Shown: in pieces, positions 9,813 to 18,651 of the stretch | Layout: each line of letters opens with the position of its first letter | How positions within the stretch are numbered: position 1 is the first letter of the stretch | Assembly: GCA_016707205.1 (NCBI GenBank) | Contig: JADJHZ010000015.1 | Location: forward strand, 25,540 to 89,539 | Direction: 5' to 3' | Length of the DNA stretch: 64,000 nt | Source: Haliscomenobacter sp. | Lineage (GTDB): Bacteria; Bacteroidota; Bacteroidia; Chitinophagales; Saprospiraceae | The notes under the pieces: generated by a model | The model's database searches: none | What the model was told of the DNA's origin: nothing | The model's input: only the letters and a program-made list of their open reading frames with translations | Position numbers and translations under genes: made by a program

Positions 9813-12800
9813 ATGAAGATCGAGGTATTTAAGCTTTTAACTATTATCTGCGTTGCCCTCCTGCACGTCCAGGTCCTTGCTCAGGGGGATCTGGTCTGGG
9901 CGCTCCACACGCCCGCATCCCGTTTTTTGCCGGGAGGAAACGAGTCCGGACAGGCGATTGCCCGGGATGGGGCTGGAAATATCGTTGTTGCCGGGGCTTT
10001 CAGCGGAAGAGCAGATTTTGATCCCGGGCAAACGGGCCTTTCCCTGGTGAGCGCCGGGGGAGCGGACGCGTTTATTGCCAAATACGCTCCCGACGGTGCG
10101 TTGATCTGGGTTAAGGCCTTGGGAGGCTTAGGCGCTGATCAGGTAACCGCCCTGGCGGTGGATACCTCAGGCGCTATCTATGCCGCAGGCTCCTTTTCTT
10201 TCTCAGCTGATTTTGATCCCGGACCTTCAACCGCTACGTTGGTCAGCTCGGGACAGGAAGACGCTTTTTTACTGAAATGGGACCGCGATGGAAATTTTAT
10301 CTGGGCACGGAAGATGGGAGGTCCTCTTGTAGATCGCGCCGCCGCCGTTGCCATTGATTCTGCCGGTATGCTGCACTGCGGTGGCGTCTTCGCGGGCAGG
10401 GCAGATATGGATCCCGGACCTGCTCAGCAATGGCTCACCAGCGTGGGGAATAGTCCGGATATCTTCTGGGTTCGCTTTACCCAAGACGGGATTTTAGAGA
10501 GCGCCCGCCAGCTTGGAGGCCCAGGAGCAGACCAATTGACTGCCTTGAAACCCTCGGGAACTTCGGTTTACTTCGCCGGGGCTTTTACAGACTCTTTGGA
10601 TCTGGACCTCGGGCCGGGGTTGGCCCAATTTTCCTCCAGGGGTCAAACGGATGGGTTTATTGCCCGGTACAACGCCGCCGGCGTGTTTGCCTGGGCGCGC
10701 CAAATTGGAGGGGTAGGAGAAGAAATCGTTTCGGATGTGGCCGTGAGTTCCCCATTCGGGATAGCCATTACCGGTTCCTTCACCGGAGACGTGTTGCTTG
10801 ATTCCTTCGCCGAAGGCGGCGCCCTGTCTGGCAAAGGCGGTACAGATCTTTTTATAGCGGTGTACAACGCGGAAGGCGCCTTTTTGCGGAGCGCAACCCT
10901 TGGAGGCGTAGGGGAGGATAGAGGTTTGGGGATCGAAAGAGACCCAGCGACAGGGGGCTTATTCGCCTGCGGATATTTTGCCGGAGAAGCGGTATTCCGG
11001 GCAGGCGCTTTTCTGGATACGCTCAAAAGCCATGGAGACCGGGATATGGCGCTTATCGCCCTCGATAAAGAGCTACAAGGCCTTTGGGCCCATCCGGTGG
11101 GGGGCGCCAGTCAGGACGGGGCTGTTCGCGTTATGCTGGATGTCCAGGGGCGCCCGGTATTTACCGGATCATTTAAATTCCTTGCCGACTTTGACCCGGG
11201 GCCGGGGACTCAAAACCTGGGGAACACGGCAGGATTTGGAGACGACGACGGGTTTATCCTGAAATTAGACGCAGCAGGCGCATTGGTTTGGGCTTCCCAT
11301 TTCGGCGCCGCCAGAGCGCAGGAATCGGACCAGATTCGCGATACTGGAATAGATTCCAACGAAAACCTGTACTTGCTTGGGTCTTTTCAGGGCAGGATAG
11401 ACGCAGACCCTTCGCCCGCATTGTATCCTCTGGATGCCCAGGGAAGTGAAGCCCTGTTTTTGAGCAAACTGGACTCTTCAGGCGCCTTCCAATGGGCGAG
11501 ATCTATAGATGGAGCAAGCGGTACCTTATCTGCGGCATTGGCAACCGACACAAACGGGAATTCCATTCTTGCCGGAGGTTTTTCCGGTAGCATCGAGATT
11601 CAGAACGGGATGGGCGTCACCCCTGTTTCCGGCGAGGGAGGAAACCCCGGCGTTTTTTTTGCCTCCTTCAGTTCGCAGGGCCTTTTGAACTGGGTTAAAA
11701 GCATTTCGGGGAACGGGCTGGTATCAGTAACCGATGTGGAGCTCGACAGCGCCGGGAACTATACCGTGGCGGGAACCATAAACGGCGTCCTCGATTTTGA
11801 CCCCGGGCCCCTGGAAAACACCTTGAGCAGCCCGGGAGGAAACAACGTGTTTCTTGCCCGCTACGATCGCCTCGGGAACCTTTTATGGGCCCGAAAATTC
11901 GGCGGGTCAGCTTCCATTTCGGGGGTTCAGCTAGCGCTGGACGAGAAGGGGAATTCCTTTGTCAGCGGCTCGTTTAGCGGCGGGCTGGAGGCTGGCGAAG
12001 GCGGTTCCCTGACTTTCCTGAACAGCAACTCCGGCTCGTTTGACGGCTTTTATTGCCGGTTCGACTCCCAGGGGAATTTTGCCTGGATTCGAGCAATCGG
12101 AGGCCCGGGAGTGGACCAGGTGTTTGATCTGGCCGTTACGCCATCCAATACGCTGTGTATTACCGGCGCCGCATTTCCCGGAGCGGATGTTGATCCGGGG
12201 CCTGAACAGGCGATTTTGCCTAATGCCGGATTTTTCGACGCCTTTCTGGCCGGGTATGATGGGGAAGGCAACTACCTGTTCTCCCAAAATTTTGGAGGTC
12301 CTGGCATCGAATACGGGCAAAACCTGACTGCCGCTCCGGACGGGACGCTGTACTTGGGCGGCGTGTTCACCTCCGGCGCCGATGTTGATCCCGGACCTGA
12401 AAAATATACCCTCAACAGCACCTTTGGGACGCTGGATCTTTTTTTACTTCAATTGGACCACATGGGGAATCTGAAAGCGGTAGCACAGGCTGGAGGGCTT
12501 GGTTCGGAATGGTCGAACGCCCTGGCTTTAGCTCCGAACCGGACGGTTTACCTGGCTGGGTATTTTGACCAAGCCACGAATTTTGGAGGAAAATCATTCC
12601 AGAGCATCAACGCCAGAGACGGTTTTTTAGCCAAGTATCGGTTTCGGGCTTTTCCCGCTGCCATCGCCGGAACGGTGAAAAACCCCTTCGGAAGACCGCT
12701 TCCGGGGGTTCGGATCCGGTTAACGGGGGCAACCGCCCTGGAAACCGTGACCGACTCGGCGGGCGCATACCAGTTTAGCCGCCTGCCTTTGGGCCAGACG

Positions 12801-13184
12801 TATTCCCTACAGCCGGTTCCCGATTCAAGCGCTTTTTCACAGGGGATTACCACCCTCGACCAATTGGTGCTTGCCCGCCATTTGTTGGGTATTCAAGTAT
12901 TTGCGCAGCCCGCTCAATGGCTTGCAGCGGACATCAATGGCTCGAAGTCGCTCACCTCGATGGATCTATGGCTGCTGCAAAAACAGATTCTTGGCCAAAG
13001 ACCCCGAATTCCAGGTGTGCCGGTATGGAGGTATTGGGATGCGGGGTTTTCTCTCCCTTCCGCTCCGCAGCTTTGGAACGCCAGATTACCTGATTTCAGG
13101 CGCATTGAAAACCTTCAGGCAGACCAACGTGCGGATTTTATTGGAGTGAAGACCGGAGACGTCGATTTTAGCGCGAATAAATAA
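9813..13184 (+). CDS. SBBP-repeat secreted protein with C-terminal dockerin-like module, no sorting domain
   Basis: Start chosen at the ATG at 9813, which gives a clear signal peptide (basic MKIEVFK, hydrophobic core, LAQ cleavage); the upstream in-frame ATG at 9723 lies before the terminator. 1123 residues. From about residue 30 to 930 there are repeats of roughly 50-60 residues with the pattern G(G/A)xxDQVxxLAxDxxGxxYxAGxFxxxxDFDPGP, typical of SBBP beta-propeller-like repeats. The last ~175 residues hold a carboxypeptidase-regulatory-like strand set plus a dockerin-like segment (AADINGSKSLTSMDL) closely parallel to that in the preceding giant protein. The protein stops right after the GDV motif. 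In the giant protein the same point is followed by a cohesin-like and a T9SS domain, both missing here. Role unknown; probably extracellular. Confidence 0.85.
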   Translation: MKIEVFKLLTIICVALLHVQVLAQGDLVWALHTPASRFLPGGNESGQAIARDGAGNIVVAGAFSGRADFDPGQTGLSLVSAGGADAFIAKYAPDGALIWVKALGGLGADQVTALAVDTSGAIYAAGSFSFSADFDPGPSTATLVSSGQEDAFLLKWDRDGNFIWARKMGGPLVDRAAAVAIDSAGMLHCGGVFAGRADMDPGPAQQWLTSVGNSPDIFWVRFTQDGILESARQLGGPGADQLTALKPSGTSVYFAGAFTDSLDLDLGPGLAQFSSRGQTDGFIARYNAAGVFAWARQIGGVGEEIVSDVAVSSPFGIAITGSFTGDVLLDSFAEGGALSGKGGTDLFIAVYNAEGAFLRSATLGGVGEDRGLGIERDPATGGLFACGYFAGEAVFRAGAFLDTLKSHGDRDMALIALDKELQGLWAHPVGGASQDGAVRVMLDVQGRPVFTGSFKFLADFDPGPGTQNLGNTAGFGDDDGFILKLDAAGALVWASHFGAARAQESDQIRDTGIDSNENLYLLGSFQGRIDADPSPALYPLDAQGSEALFLSKLDSSGAFQWARSIDGASGTLSAALATDTNGNSILAGGFSGSIEIQNGMGVTPVSGEGGNPGVFFASFSSQGLLNWVKSISGNGLVSVTDVELDSAGNYTVAGTINGVLDFDPGPLENTLSSPGGNNVFLARYDRLGNLLWARKFGGSASISGVQLALDEKGNSFVSGSFSGGLEAGEGGSLTFLNSNSGSFDGFYCRFDSQGNFAWIRAIGGPGVDQVFDLAVTPSNTLCITGAAFPGADVDPGPEQAILPNAGFFDAFLAGYDGEGNYLFSQNFGGPGIEYGQNLTAAPDGTLYLGGVFTSGADVDPGPEKYTLNSTFGTLDLFLLQLDHMGNLKAVAQAGGLGSEWSNALALAPNRTVYLAGYFDQATNFGGKSFQSINARDGFLAKYRFRAFPAAIAGTVKNPFGRPLPGVRIRLTGATALETVTDSAGAYQFSRLPLGQTYSLQPVPDSSAFSQGITTLDQLVLARHLLGIQVFAQPAQWLAADINGSKSLTSMDLWLLQKQILGQRPRIPGVPVWRYWDAGFSLPSAPQLWNARLPDFRRIENLQADQRADFIGVKTGDVDFSANK

Positions 13185-13216
13185 GGGCTTGGCGGCCCTT
13201 TCCGCTCTTTTTGCCG
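13183..13216 (+). terminator. Possible intrinsic terminator
   Basis: A 6-bp stem AAGGGC/GCCCTT (13183-13188 with 13195-13200) overlaps the stop codon of the SBBP gene and is followed by a short pyrimidine stretch ending in five T residues. Weak. Confidence 0.35.
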
Positions 13217-13286
13217 GAATTCTTTTCCCTTAACGCGAGAATGGCTATCTTTTCTTTTCTTTTGTTAACCAGAAAAAAAAGATAGC

Positions 13287-14495
13287 ATGAACGCCTCCTT
13301 TCGCGCGCATTTTCCCGCGCTTCAGCGCCAAAATCAGGGCAACCCTTTGATTTATATGGATGGCCCGGCAGGGGTCCAGGTTCCCCAACAGGTCATTGAT
13401 GCGATTTCTCACTATTACTGCAACTCTAATGCGAACACCCACGGGGCTTTTCTGACTTCCCGGGAGACGGATGCAATAATGGATACCGCCCGAGGGAAAA
13501 TGGCCGGCTTGCTGGGCGCTGAAGGCCCGGAGACGATTTCCTTTGGCCAGAATATGACTACCCTGAACTTTTCCCTCAGCCGGGCTATCGCCCGCGCCCT
13601 GCAGCCCGGCGATGAAGTGCTGATCACCCAGCTGGATCACGAAGGAAACAGGGGGCCGTGGCTTGCGCTGCGCGAGCGCGGGATCGTCGTTCGGGAGGTG
13701 GCCCTCAGGCCGGAAGGGGTACTCGACTATGAAGATTTTGCCTCCAAGATCACCGAGCGCACCCGCCTGGTGGCGATGGGACTGGCGTCTAATATGCTCG
13801 GCACCGTCAACGATGTTCATTTAATTCGGAGGTTGACCTACGACGTTGGCGCCTGGCTGCTGATCGACGCCGTCCATGCGGTCCCGCATTTCAGCCTGGA
13901 TGTTCAGGCTATGGGGTGCGACTTCCTGTTGTGTTCCGCCTATAAATTCTACGGCCCGCATGTGGGCATTTTGTACAGCAGGCCGGGCCTCCTCGACCGG
14001 CTCCAACCCGACCGGCTGCGCACCGCGTACCAGCATGCGCCGTACAGCATCGAAACCGGCACGCTCAACCATGCGGCTATCGCCGGCGTGAGCGCCGCCG
14101 TGGACTTTATTGGCGCCCTGGGCACGGGATCTTCGCGGAGGGAAACCCTGGTTTCCGCGATGCAGGCCATCCGTCAGCACGAAGCCGGACTTGCTTCCCG
14201 ATTGTTCCACGGACTGAAATCGATCCCCGGAGTTCATATCTATGGCGTTTCTCCCGACGTGCCCATGCGGGCGCCTACGTTGGCGATCGCGGTTGCCCAG
14301 AAGACCCCTCAGGAAGTTTGCGAAATGCTGGCTTCCCGGAATATCTTTGCGTGGGATGGGCACTTTTATGCGATCCGCGCTGCCGAAGTACTTGGCTTGC
14401 TGGAAAAAGGCGGCGTCACCCGCCTTGGAATTTCCGCTTATACCACCCAGGAGGAGGTAGATCAGGTAGTGGAAGCGTTCCGGGGAGTGGTTTAA
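13287..14495 (+). CDS. Class V aminotransferase, SufS-like cysteine desulfurase family
   Basis: 402 residues, a normal length for fold-type I PLP enzymes. Visible features are an N-terminal MDGPAGVQVPQ segment, a nucleotide-independent PLP fold with LLIDAVHAVPH (Asp that contacts the pyridine nitrogen) and the Schiff-base lysine in SAYKFYG (Lys220). The sequence fits the SufS-related subfamily of uncharacterised cysteine desulfurase-like proteins better than IscS. Expected activity is removal of sulfur or an amino group from cysteine or a related substrate, in the cytoplasm. No suf genes lie nearby, so a role in Fe-S assembly is not supported by context. It stands alone between repeat-filled gaps. 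Confidence 0.85.
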   Translation: MNASFRAHFPALQRQNQGNPLIYMDGPAGVQVPQQVIDAISHYYCNSNANTHGAFLTSRETDAIMDTARGKMAGLLGAEGPETISFGQNMTTLNFSLSRAIARALQPGDEVLITQLDHEGNRGPWLALRERGIVVREVALRPEGVLDYEDFASKITERTRLVAMGLASNMLGTVNDVHLIRRLTYDVGAWLLIDAVHAVPHFSLDVQAMGCDFLLCSAYKFYGPHVGILYSRPGLLDRLQPDRLRTAYQHAPYSIETGTLNHAAIAGVSAAVDFIGALGTGSSRRETLVSAMQAIRQHEAGLASRLFHGLKSIPGVHIYGVSPDVPMRAPTLAIAVAQKTPQEVCEMLASRNIFAWDGHFYAIRAAEVLGLLEKGGVTRLGISAYTTQEEVDQVVEAFRGVV

Positions 14496-14563
14496 TGTAT
14501 AATCAAATACCTATTTACCGCTGCGGTCGAAAATGCCTGGACTAACCCCTTACCCTGAATAGT

Positions 14564-14882
14564 GCTAGAAGCTATCTCAAAACCCATTCCTGGGTGTGGG
14601 CGGCCTCCCCTAACCCCTCCGAAGGAGGGGAACCGTGGGGGCAGGGGTAGGGATAAGCATCGGAATTACGGTTTCATCGCCTTCCTTTGTTGCTCCCCCT
14701 CTTTTGGAGGGGGTTGGGGGGAGGCCCAACGATGGATTGAGCAGAAGATACCTTCTAGTCATTTTCTCCCTTCGTTTTCCCCGTCACTAAAGGGAACGAA
14801 GGGAGAAAATGCGCGTCCACCGACTCTGGCTAAACAGTTATTGATAAATAATATTTTTCCCTTTTCACTTAAAACCTTAACC
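14564..14882. repeat. Repeat-filled intergenic region before the CocE gene
   Basis: The 387 bases between the aminotransferase and the hydrolase hold no gene. Bases 14564-14605 match the left end of the MITE-like element at 17194 (AGAAGCTATCTCAAAA and the following GGGTGTGGGC). G- and C-runs of the CCCCTCCGAAGGAGGGG type follow. A perfect 16-bp inverted repeat (14761-14776 with 14795-14810, arms ATTTTCTCCCTTCGTT) sits about 70 bases before the ATG. No matching right terminal repeat was found, so this copy looks truncated. Confidence 0.7.
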
Positions 14883-17057
14883 ATGAAAAAGCGGATAAAA
14901 AACGCCCTTTCCCTGATCTTGATGCTCTTTTGGCTCTCCGGTTTGAACGGCCAATCTTTAGCCGGGGACTGGTTTGGCTTAATGGATGTCATCGAGGCCA
15001 AGATGCGGATCAATCTTCATGTGAAACAAAGCGATAATACGTACTCGGCTACGTTGGACAGCCCGGATCAGGGCCCTATGGGTGTTCCGGTAGAGCTTTC
15101 CCTGGAACAAGACAAGATTAAATTCTCCCTCGCCCAATTCCAGGTGATGTATCAAGGAAAAATAAGTCCGGACGGCTCAACCATTCAGGGGACCTTATCG
15201 CAGGGAGGGCAAAATTTTGTCCTGAACTTCCAGCGCAAGCCCTTCGAAGCTCCGGAAGGCTCTGTAGAATGGATCAAAGAGCGCCTGACCAAGCAGGAAG
15301 TCTATATTACCATGCGGGACGGAACCCGGCTGTTTACTTCAATATACACGCCAAAAGACACCTCCCGCACGTATCCTATCCTGATGACCCGCACCCCTTA
15401 CAACATCGAAGGCGGCGGACCCAACGGAACGAACTACCACCTGTTCTCCCGGGTTAACCTCATCAAGGAGGGCTACATTTTCGTCTTCCAGGATGTTCGG
15501 GGGAAACATATGAGCGAGGGAAGCTACATGGACGTGCGGCCTCATAACCCCAATAAAACCAGCAACAAGGACATAGACGAAAGCAGCGATACCTACGATT
15601 CGATCGATTGGCTGATTAAAAATGCCAAGAACAACAACGGCCGGGTGGGGATTTTCGGCGTTTCCTACCCTGGGTTTTATTCGACGACCGCGCTGATGGA
15701 TGCGCACCCTGCGCTGAAGGCGGCCTCTCCTCAGGCGCCGGTGACCGATTGGTTTATCGGGGACGACTTTCACCACAACGGGGCATTCTTCCTGATGGAT
15801 GCGTTTTCCTTTTACTCCAGCTTTGGTAAGCCACGACCCGAACCCACCCGCCAGGGCAAGCCGGGTTTCCAGTTTCCCGTACAAGACAACTATCGGTTTT
15901 ATCTCGACATTGGGCCCATCAAAAACATCAGGGAAAAGTTTTTCGGCGACACCATCCAATTCTGGGGCGACCTGATGAGCCATCCGAACTATGACGAATT
16001 CTGGAAGGCGCGCAACCCAAGGCCGCACCTCAAAAACGTCAAGCCCGCCGTATTAACGGTAGGCGGATTCTTCGACGCGGAGGACAGCTTCGGCCCCTTT
16101 GGCGTATACCGGGCCATCGAATCCCAAAACCCTCCCGCAACCCAAAACCGGCTCCTCATGGGGCCCTGGTCGCACGGGCAATGGTCGGGGGGCATAGCCA
16201 CTAACATGGGGAATATGTATTGGGGATTCAATACAGCGGAAAAATACAAAGAATTGGAAGGGAAATTCTTCCGCTACTACCTAAAAGACGAAGGGCCTAT
16301 GGATATACCCGAGGCCACTATTTTTATTTCCGGGGAAAACAAATGGCATGATTTTGCTACCTGGCCGCCCCAACAAACCGAGACGAAGCCTTTGTATTTT
16401 CAGCCGGCCGGAGGACTCTCCTTTGCAAAACCTACCGGCACTGCTGGCTACCGCGAATACGTTTCCGACCCCGCCAACCCGGTTCCGTATACCGAAGACG
16501 TTCATCTCAATCGCACGACGGCCTACATGACCGACGACCAGCGCTTCGCCGACCGCCGGCCCGACGTGGCGGTTTATCAAACCACCGTTTTGACGGAGGA
16601 CGTTACCCTGACGGGCCCCCTCACGGCCGACCTTTGGGTGAGTACTACCGGCACGGATGCCGATTATGTGGTTAAACTGATCGACGTATTTCCGGATTCA
16701 GCAAAAAATAGGCCCGGCCAGAACGTCGATGTGCCTTTAAGCGGGTACCAAATGCTGGTCCGCGGGGAGATCATGCGGGGCCGGTTCCGCAATAGCTACG
16801 AAAAGCCTGAACCATTTGTGCCGGGCAAAGCCACGCGGGTGAAATTCGTCATCCCCGATGTGGCCCACACCTTTAAGAAAGGGCACCAGATCATGGTCCA
16901 GGTTCAAAATTCCTGGTTCCCGCTGGTAGACCGCAACCCGCAGAAGTTTGTGAACATCTACGAATGCTCCGAGTCGGACTTTCAGAAAGCCACCCAGCGC
17001 ATTTATCACAACAGCACATATCCCTCTTCCGTACAGGTGACGGTGCTGAAAAAGTAG
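14883..17057 (+). CDS. CocE/NonD family secreted X-Pro dipeptidyl-peptidase-like hydrolase
   Basis: The start at 14883 gives a signal peptide (MKKRIKN, hydrophobic stretch, LNGQ); upstream in-frame starts lie in repeat DNA. 724 residues. Residues ~25-125 form a small beta-rich N-terminal domain seen in some Bacteroidota hydrolases. The alpha/beta-hydrolase core follows from ~145, with nucleophile Ser261 in GVSYPG, probable acid Asp398 (GGFFDAED) and His431 (PWSHGQW). The C-terminal ~220 residues form the jelly-roll typical of the CocE/X-Pro peptidase family (LTGPLTADLWVST). Such enzymes cleave acyl, ester or X-Pro peptide bonds; the substrate cannot be told from sequence. Probably periplasmic or surface-exposed. 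No operon partners. Confidence 0.88.
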   Translation: MKKRIKNALSLILMLFWLSGLNGQSLAGDWFGLMDVIEAKMRINLHVKQSDNTYSATLDSPDQGPMGVPVELSLEQDKIKFSLAQFQVMYQGKISPDGSTIQGTLSQGGQNFVLNFQRKPFEAPEGSVEWIKERLTKQEVYITMRDGTRLFTSIYTPKDTSRTYPILMTRTPYNIEGGGPNGTNYHLFSRVNLIKEGYIFVFQDVRGKHMSEGSYMDVRPHNPNKTSNKDIDESSDTYDSIDWLIKNAKNNNGRVGIFGVSYPGFYSTTALMDAHPALKAASPQAPVTDWFIGDDFHHNGAFFLMDAFSFYSSFGKPRPEPTRQGKPGFQFPVQDNYRFYLDIGPIKNIREKFFGDTIQFWGDLMSHPNYDEFWKARNPRPHLKNVKPAVLTVGGFFDAEDSFGPFGVYRAIESQNPPATQNRLLMGPWSHGQWSGGIATNMGNMYWGFNTAEKYKELEGKFFRYYLKDEGPMDIPEATIFISGENKWHDFATWPPQQTETKPLYFQPAGGLSFAKPTGTAGYREYVSDPANPVPYTEDVHLNRTTAYMTDDQRFADRRPDVAVYQTTVLTEDVTLTGPLTADLWVSTTGTDADYVVKLIDVFPDSAKNRPGQNVDVPLSGYQMLVRGEIMRGRFRNSYEKPEPFVPGKATRVKFVIPDVAHTFKKGHQIMVQVQNSWFPLVDRNPQKFVNIYECSESDFQKATQRIYHNSTYPSSVQVTVLKK

Positions 17058-17078
17058 CCACCTACGACTTTCCTCCAG

Positions 17079-17106
17079 AAAAAAACGGGCCTTTGAGACA
17101 GCCCGT
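17079..17106 (-). terminator. Hairpin with T-run on the minus strand
   Basis: Stem ACGGGC/GCCCGT (17085-17090 with 17101-17106) is followed on the minus strand by a run of six T residues (17084 to 17079). The stem carries the same GGGCTGTCTCAAA core seen in other palindromes of this window. It would stop minus-strand transcripts before they enter the hydrolase gene; it has no T-run for the plus strand. Confidence 0.45.
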
Positions 17107-17193
17107 GCAGTTTACGCCAGAACCCGAGTGAGTAAAATATAGGCCCCTGCTATCGGTAAATTGTTTAATTTTTCAATGGAATCCGGGCAGGCT

Positions 17194-17385
17194 AGAAGCT
17201 ATCTCAAAACCATTCCAGGGTGTGGGCAGCAATCATTAACCCCCTGGCAAAGGCTGACGAAGCACTTTCCCCCTTTGAAGGGGGTTAGGGGGATGAAACT
17301 TCCGGGATGCTGGGGAAAGGTTTCATCCCCCCGACCCCCTTCAAAGGGGGAGAACGCCATATTCTTTAGTTTTGAGATGGCTTCT
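17194..17385. mobile_element. MITE-like element with 16-bp terminal inverted repeats
   Basis: The 192-base element is bounded by AGAAGCTATCTCAAAA (17194-17209) and TTTTGAGATGGCTTCT (17370-17385), inverted with 15 of 16 matches. A second, nested inverted pair lies inside: a CCCCCTTTGAAGGGGGTTAG-type block near 17262-17298 and its reverse complement near 17318-17352. No open frame for a transposase is present. The right end overlaps the stop codon of the FKBP gene. The left end has a relative at 14564. The family is not identified. Confidence 0.6.
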
Positions 17386-17836
17386 ATTTAAAGTCTACGA
17401 GTTCAATGTCGAAGATCAAAACAGCGTTGGCAGGGATTCCCTGTGGAGGGTAACTGCCATAGCCCAGCTGGGAAGGAATGAAAAACGTCCCTTTGCCGCC
17501 CTTTTGAAGCAACGGGATGGCGATCTGCCAGCCCTGGATCAGGTTGTTGAGCGGGAATTGGATGGGGCTTCCGGTGGTTTGGTCAAAAACGGAATTGTTA
17601 ACATAATACCCCTTGTAGTTGACGGTCACCGTGGACGTCAGGGAGGGGCTACCTCCGCTACCCGGAGTTGAAATGATATAGTAGATGCCAGAAGAATGGC
17701 GCGTAGCGCTTAGCTTGTTGTCGGCAAGATATTGCTCGATCTTTTCCTGATCGATTTCTGCCTGATCTTCCAGTTTGCAGGAGGGCAATGCCAGGATGGG
17801 CAGGAGAAGAAAGAGAAAACGGATAAAATGGCGCAT
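17384..17836 (-). CDS. FKBP-type peptidyl-prolyl isomerase lipoprotein
   Basis: The start at 17836 puts a signal peptide first (MRHFIRFLFLLLPILALPSC), with a lipobox ending in Cys at residue ~20; an ATG 14 codons upstream would bury it. 150 residues. The FKBP core covers ~55-150, with VTVNYKGYYVN, SVFDQT, FPLNNLIQGWQ, KGGKGTFFIPSQLGYG and VLIFDIELVDFK. These match the strand order and most active-site aromatics of FKBP domains. It would catalyse proline cis-trans isomerisation of exported proteins while anchored to a membrane. The stop codon lies inside the right terminal repeat of a MITE-like element. Confidence 0.9.
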   Translation of the reverse strand: MRHFIRFLFLLLPILALPSCKLEDQAEIDQEKIEQYLADNKLSATRHSSGIYYIISTPGSGGSPSLTSTVTVNYKGYYVNNSVFDQTTGSPIQFPLNNLIQGWQIAIPLLQKGGKGTFFIPSQLGYGSYPPQGIPANAVLIFDIELVDFK

Positions 17837-18086
17837 ATGGTTTTTGTGCGAAAAAACGGAAACTCTGCTAGATTTCAAAACGGAATTTCGGAAAAGGATG
17901 TCTTTCAGGTTGCCGAAGCGGCGGTTGGCGGAAAGGGAAATAAAACAGGAGAGGCTTTTTGTATTAAATTTTAGTAATTAAAATTATTTCGATAGAATAT
18001 AAAACAATAATGTGATTTTATTTGATTTAATTTGGAAGTCTATTTAATTATCCACAGAACAGAGCTTTTTTAAAAACACTGAAACC

Positions 18087-18551
18087 ATGAGAAAAATCCT
18101 GCTGTTGCTTGCCTTAGGTGTCTTCATGAGCGCCTGTGCCGGAAAAACGGACAAAACAGATAAGACCGTTGAAAGCATGATGGAAGAAGAGCCGCTGGAC
18201 CCCGGGAAAGGGTATTCGGAAATCAAACACGTTCCGCTCAACGATCCCTTAAATGCCTTTATGGTGTCCAGAGGGAAAACGCTCTACGAAATGAAATGCG
18301 CATCCTGCCACGTACTCGACGATCCCAAGGTGATCGGTCCGGGGTGGAAAGGCGTTACGGAAAGGCGTTCTCCGGAGTGGATCATGAACATGATCACCAA
18401 CGTGAACATCATGCTCGCTACCGATTCCACTGCCCAGGCATTGCTGAAAGATTGCCTGGTCCGCATGCCGGCTGAAAATATATCGGTTGGAGACGCCCGG
18501 GACATCCTGGAGTTCATGTTCGCCAACGACGGCAAACCGGTAGGGAAATAG
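18087..18551 (+). CDS. Cytochrome c lipoprotein (class I-like)
   Basis: 154 residues. The signal peptide MRKILLLLALGVFMSAC ends in a lipobox, followed by a charged Lys/Asp/Glu linker. One haem c site, CASCH, is at residues 71-75, with Met127 (RMPAENIS) the likely sixth ligand. The spacing and the GPGWKGV motif between them fit class I cytochromes c. Expected role is electron transfer at the periplasmic face of a membrane. No oxidase or reductase genes lie beside it. A palindromic element starts 14 bases after the stop. Confidence 0.9.
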   Translation: MRKILLLLALGVFMSACAGKTDKTDKTVESMMEEEPLDPGKGYSEIKHVPLNDPLNAFMVSRGKTLYEMKCASCHVLDDPKVIGPGWKGVTERRSPEWIMNMITNVNIMLATDSTAQALLKDCLVRMPAENISVGDARDILEFMFANDGKPVGK

Positions 18552-18564
18552 AGGTTAGACGTAA

Positions 18565-18651
18565 GGGGCTGTCTCAAATGACCGTTCTTTGCCACCGGTA
18601 TAAAATATTTTTTAGCAGCCAGGGGCGAAGACGGTCTTCTGAGACAGCCCC
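18565..18651. repeat. 87-base palindromic element between convergent genes
   Basis: The ends are GGGGCTGTCTCA (18565-18576) and TGAGACAGCCCC (18640-18651), a perfect 12-bp inverted pair. The arms extend inward to a GACCGT/ACGGTC pair. It fills the gap between the cytochrome gene and the convergent amidase gene and touches the amidase stop codon. It resembles REP- or MITE-type elements and is related by its ends to the element at 46489. It may act as a two-way terminator, although it lacks a T-run. Confidence 0.65.

Noticed and set aside
14562..14882. Longer N-terminus for the CocE-type gene
   Set aside because: The extra codons translate repeat DNA and would hide the signal peptide at 14883.
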